A DNA stretch of 64,000 bases, from the NCBI GenBank assembly GCA_023445495.1, contig JAEXLC010000342.1:1-64000 (forward strand), read 5' to 3'. The translations under genes were made by a program, and so were the position numbers. Below are positions 7,622 to 17,900 of the stretch, one piece after another. The notes beneath the pieces were generated by a model, which was not told where the DNA came from, did no database searches, and saw nothing but the letters and a program-made list of their open reading frames with translations. This DNA is from Pseudomonadota bacterium (lineage in GTDB: Bacteria > Pseudomonadota > Alphaproteobacteria > Sphingomonadales > Sphingomonadaceae). Positions within the stretch are counted from its first letter, which is position 1; each line of letters opens with the position of its first letter.

Positions 7622-8644
7622 ATGGCCCAACGCGCTTCCCGCATTCCGCTGATACGCTTCTCGACGGACGACTTCCCCGCGCGCGAGCGTTTCGCAGCCT
7701 GGCACCGCGCCATGGCACCGATGTTCGAGATTCCCGCGCACGGGGATGCATCCGAGTTCCGCGGCACCGCCTTCACCTATCTGATGGGACGGATCGCTTT
7801 CGGCGGTACCGATGTCGATGCGCTCGCCTATTCGCGCACAGCCGCCAAGATCCGCACCGACGGCATCGACCATTATCTGATCCGGCTCGATTTCACGCGG
7901 GAGAACCCCGAAGGGCTGCTCTTCGTCATCGACCTGGGCCAGCCGATCGAGCTGCCGCTCGCTCCCATGCACTGCCTGTGCATCTTCGTGCCGCGCGACA
8001 TGGTCGACGGCGCGATGCATGGCATCGCCGCGCTGCACGGCCGGATCGTCACCGGCGCGCGGGGACGGATCTTTGCGGACTATATGAAGGTGCTGGCGAG
8101 CCAGGCGAGCGGCTTGGACAATGCGGACGGCCCGGCCATGGCCGACAGCATGATCGCGATGATGCGGTCCTGTCTGGAGCCCCGCGAGGGCACCGAAAGC
8201 CAGACGCGCAGCGTGCTCGATGCCACACAGCTGGGTCGCGCACGGCGCTTCGTCGATGCGCATCTGACCTCGGCGGACCTCGGCCCGGAGATCATGGCGG
8301 AGGGCCTGGCGATGTCGCGTGCCAGCCTCTACCGGCTGTTCCGGCCGCTGGGCGGCGTCGCCCGCTTCATCCAGCAGCGCCGGCTCCAGCGCATCCACGA
8401 CCTGCTGTCGAGCGCCGAGGAGCATCGCCGGATCAGCGAGATCGCGCTGACCTACGGCTTTCCCGACGAAGCGAGCTTCAGCCGGGCCTTCCGCCGCGAA
8501 TATGGCTACACCGCCAGCGAGGCGCGCGCGATGCGCGGGCTCCAGAAGGTCGACCGGCTTGCGGGCGACCCGGAGAAGCTGGCCTTGTCGCCGCCCGAGC
8601 GGATGATGATGTGGGGCGACTGGATGAACCGGCTCGCCGAATAA
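7622..8644 (+). CDS. AraC-family transcriptional regulator
   Basis: A 340-residue regulator. Residues about 1-200 form an AraC-binding-like ligand or oligomerisation domain (FPARERFAAWHRAMAPMFEI is the typical opening of this subgroup). The C-terminal AraC/XylS DNA-binding domain spans about 205-315, with both helix-turn-helix motifs: LGPEIMAEGLAMSRASLYRL and the diagnostic ISEIALTYGFPDEASFSRAF, then FRREYGYTASEAR. It lies 278 bases upstream of the giant autotransporter gene in the same direction. Two phased direct repeats in that gap suggest it controls the autotransporter. No strong ribosome site precedes the ATG at 7622. Confidence 0.9.
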   Translation: MAQRASRIPLIRFSTDDFPARERFAAWHRAMAPMFEIPAHGDASEFRGTAFTYLMGRIAFGGTDVDALAYSRTAAKIRTDGIDHYLIRLDFTRENPEGLLFVIDLGQPIELPLAPMHCLCIFVPRDMVDGAMHGIAALHGRIVTGARGRIFADYMKVLASQASGLDNADGPAMADSMIAMMRSCLEPREGTESQTRSVLDATQLGRARRFVDAHLTSADLGPEIMAEGLAMSRASLYRLFRPLGGVARFIQQRRLQRIHDLLSSAEEHRRISEIALTYGFPDEASFSRAFRREYGYTASEARAMRGLQKVDRLAGDPEKLALSPPERMMMWGDWMNRLAE

Positions 8645-8673
8645 CGTCCTAATCGGCGCGGATTTTTTGCGCC

Positions 8674-8702
8674 GCGTCTCAGTCCTTTGGTCCTGCGTCT
8701 CA
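8674..8702 (+). promoter_or_regulatory. Phased direct repeats, candidate AraC-family operator
   Basis: GCGTCTCA occurs at 8674-8681 and again at 8695-8702, exactly 21 bp apart, which is two helical turns. A weaker third match, GCGCCTCG, starts at 8710. AraC-family proteins classically bind direct half-sites spaced by 21 bp. The repeats lie between the AraC-type gene and the autotransporter start, right after a hairpin (CGGCGC 8654-8659 / GCGCCG 8669-8674) that follows the AraC stop codon. Confidence 0.4.
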
Positions 8703-8922
8703 ACTTCTTGCGCCTCGATTGACTTGGGGACCCGCGTCGATCCACTCCCGTGACCGTCTGAACGGCTGATCGAAACGGGGGATCATGCGACACGACAGCA
8801 AGGCCGGCGCCGTGCCTGCGCGCGGCTGCCATCCGCTGCGCGCGGCCTGACCACCCGACCGACGGATTGTCTTTTCGCAAACCCATACCGGAGCGCCTGT
8901 CCGCGCGCCCGAAGGAGTCCGC

Positions 8923-11900
8923 ATGCCTACGCTTCGCCGCACCGTCCGCCGCCCGTTCACGCCGGCGCGGGTACGCCACGGCCTGCTCTGCTCGAGCGCG
9001 CTGGTTGCCGTAGCGCTGGCCCTGCCGGCGCATGCGCAGTTGGCCGCGCTACCGCGCGATGGCGGCGACATCCTGGGGGAGAACCCCGGCACGGTGATCG
9101 ATAGCACCGCCGCCAATGGAGGCGTCCGGCTGCTGGGAACGACCGGCGAGGTGCTGCTGACCAATGTCGTAATCCGCAACACCAGTGGTTCCAACCCGGG
9201 CGGCAATATCCGCCCGCAGGATGGCTATTATCAGTTCGCGGCGACGGGCGACGCCGTGGCGACGCTGCGCGGTAGCACCCGCATCTCAAGCACCCAGACC
9301 ATCGGTGGCGATGGCGCCGCGATCTTCATCGATGGCGCGGACAAAGGCGCCGCGACGCTGACGCTCGATAGCGGAAGCCACAGTTTCACCGGCTCGGACG
9401 AAGGGATCCGCCTGCGCTCCACCGTAGGCGCGGCTACTCTGGTCAACACCGGAAGTCTCAGCATTACGGCGCCTAACGGGATCGATGCCGCCGGCCGCGG
9501 CGTCGACCTGCGGCTGGGCCAGGTCGATATCCAGGGAAATTACGGGATCCGAGCGAGCGCCGTTGGCAATGGGTCGGTTTCGGTGGCGACGCGGGGTGGT
9601 ATCATCCGGGCGCTCACCAAAGCGATCGCGGCTGAAGCCCAGGGTGCATCCAGCAACCTCAGCGTGGATCTGCAGAGCGCGATTCTGATCGACAACACAA
9701 ACGCCGGCGGCACTGGTCTGAACGTCCATTATGCCGGAGTCGGCGGCATCTCGGATACCGGCGCGATAACCGTGACCACCAGCGCGGGCGGCACGATCGA
9801 TGCCTTGGGGCCTGCCCGCACCACCGGCAATGTCGGGATCTCGGCGCGTTCGGATTCGGGGTCCGGCGGCGTAAACCTGGACATTGGCGCGAACATCGGC
9901 AGCACCAGCTTCAACCTTGGGATCGGCATCAGCGCCGGCAGCGCCGCGACCTCGAACGGCAAGGTCTCGATCAGAACGGCGGCGAGCATTGCGGCCGTGA
10001 CGGGTATCTCGAGCAATTCCGGCGCTGCCATGGGCAGCAGTATCTTCCTGGGAGGCAACGTCAGCGCGACAAGATCGGCCGTTATCATTTCAGGCGGCAT
10101 CGGCGCCTATGACATCGGGATCGCCGAGGGCGTAACCGTCCGGGGCAATCTGGGCGGCACGGGCATGGGCAGCATCGTGACGCGCGGCGGATCGATCGAC
10201 AATAGCGGCATCATCCGCAACGGTGCCGACGATAGCCCCGGCAACGGCGCGGCGATCCAGATGGGGACGTCCAGCGGGTCGCTCACCATTATAAACCGGG
10301 CCGGTGCGGCGATCGAGGGCGGCAGCCGCGCGATCTCGCTCCAGGGCAGCGGCGCACACGATATCGACCTCCAGCTCGGGTCGAGGACCATCGGCGACAT
10401 CGTCGAGGCGGGAAGCGGCGCCAACACGCTGATCATTGCCGGCCGGCTCGACGGTCGCTTCGACGCCAGCGGCACCTCCGCGGATTTCGTCACGCTCGAG
10501 GCGACCGGTTCGCTCGCCGGCGCCAGCCTCGGCGCGGGCGACGACACCTTCCTCTACCGCGGCGGCGATCTCGCCGGCCGGGTCGATGGCGGTACGGGTA
10601 CCGACACGCTGGCGATCGATGTCGGCGACGGCATCACCGCGCAACTCGACGTCACGGGATTCGAAATCCTCGACCAGCGCTCGGGCATCGCCGCGATCGG
10701 CGGGGCGATGGCGAGCCTGACGCGCATAGACATCGGCAGCGGCATCATGGACTTCCTCGATGGCCGCAACCTGACCGCAGACATACGCGTCAATGGCGGA
10801 TCGATCCGCGCCGGGGCAGCGGAGGCGTTCGGCACCGGCACGATCCATCTGGTCGATCCGACGATCCAGCTCAGCGCCAGTGGCAGCTATGGCAACGACA
10901 TCGTGCTCGAGGCAATCGACCCGGTGAACGATCCCTCGCGGATCCTCGTCGATGCGGGAATCAGCGCCTATCTCAACGGCCGGATCAGCGAGACCGGCAG
11001 CCAGCCGCTGGTGATCGGCGGTGGCGGCACGCTGACGCTGACCAATGCCGCCAACAGCTGGACCGGCACGACCACGATCGACGCAGGCACGACACTCGTC
11101 TCGCTCGCCCCCGGCACGCTGGGGCCCGACGGCACTACGGGAATTGTCAACAACGGCACGCTCGTCTTCGACTGGAGCGGCTATGGGGGGCATCTCTCGG
11201 CGATCTCCGGCAGCGGCGCGCTCGTGAAACGCGGTACCGGTGCGCTGACGCTCGCGGCGAACAACGGCTATGCCGGCGGCACCACCTTGGAGAACGGCAA
11301 CCTCATCCTGGGCGGCAGCCAGGCGCTTGGTGCCGGTGCCCTGACGCTCACCGGCGGCACGCTGCAGCTGCGTGGCTACTCGCAGGCCGCGTCGGTGCTC
11401 TCTGGCGCCGGCGGTACCGTTCTGTTGCAGGCCGGGGTGCTGGACGTCAACCAGGCCGGCGACAGCATCTATGCCGGGTCGATCGACTTCAGCGGCGCCG
11501 ACTATGCCAGCACGCTCAACAAGCGCGGCACCGGCGCGCTGACGCTCTCGGGCGTGCTGACCGGAGGCCTGGGCACGATCAACCTCGATGGCGGCGCGCT
11601 GACCCTGAGTGGGGACAACGACTTCACCGGCGAAGTCTATCTCCGCGCCGCGACGCTGCGCCTTTCCGGAGACAATGCGCTCGGCCGGGCCGACCTGTTC
11701 ACCAGCAGCAGCCTCGGCCGGATCGAGGCCGTCGGCAGCCTGACCCTGTCGAACGACCTCTATCTCGGCGGCGCGCTCGGCACCCAAACGGTCATCTCGG
11801 TCGATGATGGCGAGACGCTGAGCCTTGCCGGCCAGATCAACGGCAACCGACCGATCGTCAAGCAGGGGGGCGGCACGCTCGCCTTCTCGCGGACCAACTA

Positions 11901-14900
11901 CATGGCGTCCAACATGCTGCTCCAGCAGGGCGGCATCGCGGTCCTGGCCAACCAGGCGCTCGGTACCGGATCGGTGACCGCCTCGGAAGGCACGCGGCTG
12001 GTGCTCGCGGACGGCATCAACGTCGCGCAAAACGGGCTGATCCTGAACGGCAACCTAGCCGTCGATGTCGCGAGTGGCGCCGCGCACATCAGCAAGGCCG
12101 TCTCGGGAAGCGGCAGCCTGACCAAGACCGGCAACGGCACGCTCTACCTCGACGTACAGAACAGCTTCACCGGCGGCATGCATTTCAGTGGCGGCACCAC
12201 CGTGCTGGGCGTCAACGCGACCCTGGCGGGGTACAGCCCGGTCGACTTCAATGGCGGAACGCTGGTGATGAACCGCTTCGGCTCGATCCTCGGGCCGCTC
12301 AGCGGCACTTCGGGGGCGATCCAGCTCATCGATGCGAACTACGGCCTGGTGATCGAGCAGGACGCCGACACCCGCTATGCCGGCACGGTCGGCGGGGCCG
12401 GCTTCTTCGCCAAGCAGGGCAGCGGCACCCTGACCATGGCGGGCGAGATCAGCGGCGACGATGTCCGGGTTCGCTCGATCTGGGGCACACTCGTGCTCGA
12501 CGCGGCCAACAGCTATGGCGGCGGCACCGAGATCAACAATGGCTCGAGACTGATCGTCGGCAATGACGCGGCGCTCGGCACCGGTGACCTCGTCGCCGCG
12601 ATCCTCGAGGCGCAGCTCGAATCGAACAAGAGCGTCACGCTCGCCAACAACATCGTCATCGAGCGAAACGGCTCCACCTACGGCAATCTCGCCATCGGCG
12701 GCGATCACGACCTGACGCTGACCGGCACAGTGGCCGAGCGCGGCACCGGCTATGGCGGCGTGCTGATCAAGCGCGGCGGCGGCACGCTGACGCTGGCGGG
12801 CCATAACAGCTATAGCCAGGGCACCGTCCTCGAGAGCGGCACGATCCTTGCCGGGACAGACGATGCCTTCGGCACCGGCACGGTCCATGTCGTCGGTACC
12901 GGCACGATCGCGCTCGGCAGCGGGCGGGTGATCGCCAATGCCATCGATCTCGTTCGCGACAGCGGCCAGGGCTATGACGGCCAGCTCACCATGGACGTGG
13001 CGAGCGGCAGCGCCACGCTGGCCGGGCCGATCGGCGGAGACGGTTCGCTCAGCGTCAGCGGCACCAGCCTGCTGCTTACCGGCGATCTCTCCTACACCGG
13101 CGCGACGACCCTGCGCGGCGGCGCAAATCTCACGCTGGGCGGCAGTGGCCTAGTTTCCGGCATGCTCGGTCCGGTCACGATCGACGGCGGCATCTTCACG
13201 GTGGATCGTGCCGGCGATGTCGTCATCGAGCAGATCGACGGCGCGGCCGGCAGCTTCGTCAAGACAGGCAGCGGCACCACCAGCCTGTGGCGCGAAGGAA
13301 GCTTCACCGGCGATGTGACCCTGGCCAACGGCACGCTCAAGCTCAGCGATCCCGGTGCGATCGCCCAGGCCCGGTCCGTGTCGCTGAGCGGCGCGAATAC
13401 GGTACTCGACCTGTCGGTGCTCGACGATTTCGGTGCCGCAGCGACGGTGCACAATCTGTCGGGCGTGGCGGGCAGCACGATCGCGGTCGGCTGGCGCGGC
13501 GTGCTGCTCCTCGACAATGACCGCGACACCGAGTTCGCCGGCACGATTACCGGCGCGTTCAGCCCGGCCTATGTCGGCCGGGTCTATGCGAACGGCACGG
13601 GTACGCTGACGCTGAGCGGCGCCAACGACTTGCGCGAAGTCGATATCGAGAACGGCACCGTCAAGATCGCCGGGGCAGGAACACTTGGCGAAAATGCCTG
13701 GGTGTCGATGTGGGATTCGACGCTCGACCTGTCGGGCGTCACCGGCGGGCAGTTCGCGATCGGCGGGCTGAGTGGCGGCCCCAGCACCATCGCGCTCGGC
13801 GCGACCACGCTGACGATCAACGATGGCGGGGACATCTACGAAGGCACGATCACCGGCACCGGCGGGCTGCACCTCGTCTCGGGCTGGCTCGGGCTCACCG
13901 GCGCACACGACTATACCGGCGAGACGGTGATCGATGCGGATGCGGCGCTCTACACCGCCGCCGCCCAACTCGCGAGTTCGGTGCGGGTCGAGGGTACGCT
14001 CGACATCTCGCAATATAGTTTCTCGAGCAGCTTTGGCGGGCTGAACGGCAACGGCACGGTCTCGCTCGGCAGCAACGAGCTTATCCTTACTGGCGGCGGC
14101 GACTTCGGCGGTGCGATCGAAAGCGAGAGCGCGGGAATCACGCTGCTCGCGGGCAGGCTGAACCTGTCCGGCACCAACTATTTCGGCGGCAGCGCGGGCA
14201 TCGCGCAAGGCGCGACGATCGCGCTGATCGGCAGCGGATCGATGGAGAACGCCACGCTCGACATGAGCGGCACCTTCGATATCAGCGCCGCGACCGCGCC
14301 CGTGTCGGTCGCGGGCCTGTACGGCAGCGGCACGCTGGCGCTCGGCAACGGCCAACTGACGCTTCGCGGCGAGGGCGAGTATTCGGGTACGATCTCGGGC
14401 GGCACGCTCACCATCGCCTCGGGCACGACGCTCCATCTGGGCGGCGGCGCATCGGCGGACGGCACGCTACTCGAGGTGCGTGGCACGCTCGACCTCGGCT
14501 TGATCGATGGCGATATGGGCTTTGCCGGGCTTACCGGCGCCGGCTCGATATCGCTTGGCGCGCATGACCTGCTGAGCGGCGGCGGAACCTTCGAGGGCAC
14601 GATCGATGGCCTCGGCGGCCTGCGCGCCCAGGCGGGCGTGGTCACGCTCACCGGCGCGAACTTCTATACCGGCGCCACCACCATCGATGCCGGTGCGACC
14701 CTGCGCCTAAACGGCGGCACCATCGCCAGCGATACGGTCGTCGCCAATGGCGTCTTCGATGCTACCGGCGCGGGCGCTGCGCTGACGCTCGCCAGCCTGG
14801 GCGGCACGGGTTCGGTGCAGCTCGGCGCGCATGCGCTGACGCTTACCGGGACGAGCAGCTTCGGCGGCACGCTCTCGGGCAGCGACACGATCTCGGTGCT

Positions 14901-17900
14901 GGGCGGCGCCACGCTGGCGCTGACCGGATCGGCGGCGGTTACCGGTGCGCCCGTGCTGCTCGGCGGCACGCTCGATCTGCGCGGCGCAGGCGGCGACATG
15001 GCGATCGCGCTGGGCGGCAGCGGCTCGGTGCTGCTCGGCAGCAATGCGCTGGTGCTGGGGGGCGAGAGCGGCGACAGCGCCTTCGCCGGGGTGATCTCGG
15101 GCACCGGCGGCGTCACCAAGACCGGCACGGGCACGCTGACGCTGTCTGGAGCCAATCTCTATACCGGCCTCACCCTGGTCAGCGCGGGCACGCTGCGTAT
15201 CGGCGGAGTGAATGTGCTCGCCGACGACTCGCTGCTCGAGGTGCGCGACGGGGCGACGCTGGACCTCAATGGCTATGACGAGGTCGTTGCGCGCTTCGTG
15301 ATCCAGGGCAATCTGATCGGCGGCGGCACGCTGCGCGCCAATGAATATGTCCTCGACGGCGGCATCATCGATCATGCGCTGGGCGGTGGCCTGCTCGACC
15401 AGCGCAGCGGCACGACCCTGCTGACCGGCCCGGCGGGGGCGCTCGACGTGCGCGTCAATGGCGGCACGCTGCGGCTGGGGGCCCATGAGCGGCTCGCCGA
15501 CACCGCGGCGCTGCTGATCCGGGCCGGCGGGACGCTGGACCTGGACGCGTTCGACGAGACGGTCGGCACCGCCTGGATCGCCGGCACGCTCGCCGGTAGC
15601 GGCACGCTGACCGCGGGCAGCTACACCTTCGACGGCGCGACGATCCTCGCCAAACTGGGCGCTGGGGAAGTGGTGCAGCACTCGGGTGTATCGACCCTGC
15701 TCGGCCAGGCCTCCGGTTCGGCTCGGATCGAGGGCGGCACGCTCCGCATCGGCGATGGCGGAACGACCGGCGCGCTGGTGGGCGACATCGCGGTCGATGG
15801 CGGCATTCTGGCATTCAATCGCGCTGACGCAGCGACCTATGCCGGTAGCCTGTCCGGTGCGGGTGCGATCACTCAGGCGGGTGGTTTGCTGACGCTGAGC
15901 GGGAACAGCAGGGACTTCACCGGCACGATGACCGTCTCGGGCGGGTTGGCCGTAACCGGAAGCTTCGGCGGTACGGGCTCGACCCTCCGCATCGATAGCG
16001 GCGGCCTGTCGGGAACCGGACGCATCGGCGGCGTGGTCGCGCTGGCGGACGGTGCGCATCTGGTCGGCGCGCAGGGCAGCACCCTGTCGCTCGGTGCGCT
16101 GACGCTGGGCGCGGGGTCGATCGTTGACGTGACGCTGGCCCAGGCATCGACGAGCGCGCTGTTCGACGTGGCGGGCAACCTGACGCTCGACGGCACGCTC
16201 AACGTCACCGCCGCGCCGGGCTTCGGGGCCGGCGTCTACCGGCTGTTCGACTATGGCGGCACGCTCACCGACAATGGCCTGGCGCTCGGGGTGGTAGCCG
16301 GTTCGTCTGCCGATGGGCTCTCTATCCAGACCGGCGCCGCCGGCCGGGTCAACCTGGTCAATAACGCCGGCGTCGCGCTCGCCTTCTGGGACGGCGGCAT
16401 CGCCGCGCAGCATGACAACGGCACCGTTGAGGGCGGTGCCGGGACCTGGAGCCTGGGTGGACGCAACTGGACCGACGCCAATGGCAGCGTGAACGGTGCG
16501 ATGACGCCGCAACCGAGCTTTGCCGTGTTTCAGGGCATTGGCGGCACGGTGATGGTCGATAATGGTGCTGGCCAAGTCTCGGTCCTCGGCATGCAGTTCG
16601 CCTCCGGCGGCTATATGCTGGCCGGCGGCGCGATCGCCTTGTCGGGACCGAGCGCGACGATCCGCGTCGGCGACGGAAGCGCGGCGGGGCCGGGCATTAC
16701 CGCCACGATCGCGGCTGCGCTCACTGGCAATTCGATGCTGGTGAAAGACGATCTCGGTACGCTCGTGCTGGCGGGCGCCAACGGCTATTCCGGTGGAACC
16801 CTGGTATCGGCCGGCACGCTGGTCGGCGACACGCGGTCGCTTGTGGGCGCCATCGCCAACAATGCCGCGCTGGTGTTCGATATGGGTCAGGACGGCAGCT
16901 ATGCCGGTGCGCTCACCGGCACCGGCATGACGACCAAGGCCGGGCAGGGCATTCTGACCCTCACGGGCACCAGCACGACCGACTGGACGGTGTCCGGTGG
17001 CAGGCTGGTGGCGAGCAGCGCCTCGCTCGCCGGCGACGTGGCGCTGGCGGCGGGGGCCGGCCTCACCTTCGACCAGGCGGCAGCCGGCACCTTTGCCGGA
17101 AGCCTCTCCGGCGCCGGCGCGCTGACCAAGACGGGCGCGCTGCTCACTCTTAGCGGCGACAGCGCGGCGTTCGAGGGTGCCGTGACCGTCGCCAGCGGCG
17201 GCCTCACCGTGACCGGCACGCTCGGTTCGGCCAGCTCGACCGTGGCGGTCGCGAGCGGCACGCTGGCGGGCACCGGCACGATCGGCGGCGCGGTGACCAT
17301 TGCCGATGGCGCGCATCTCGCCGGCAGCCAGGGTGGAACGCTATCGCTCGGCGCGCTGGCGTTGGGTTCGGGTTCGATCGTCGATGTGGCGCTGTCCCAT
17401 GCCTCGGACAGCGCGCTGTTCGACGTTGCCGGCAATCTCACGCTCGACGGCACCCTCAACGTCACGGCCGCACCGGGGTTCGGCGCCGGCATCTACCGGC
17501 TGTTCGACTATGGCGGCACGCTCACCGACAAGGGCCTAGTGCTCGGTAGCGTAGCCGGCGCCTCGGCCGATGCCCTGACGATCCAGACCGCGCTGGCGGG
17601 ACAGGTCAATCTGCTCAACAGCGCCGGTGCGACTCTTGCCTTCTGGGACGGCGGCGATAGCGCGCTCCACGACAATGGCGCGATCAATGGCGGCTCCGGC
17701 AGCTGGGACGCCGGTAGCCGCAACTGGACCGATACCGGCGGCACGCTCAATGGCCCGATGCAGCCGGTGCCGAGCTTCGCGGTGTTCGGCGGCACGGCCG
17801 GCACGGTGACGGTGGACGGCCACGTCTTGACGACCGGCATGCAGTTCGCCACGACCGGCTACACAGTGACCGGCGGTACCGTCGCGCTCTCGGGCGACCG

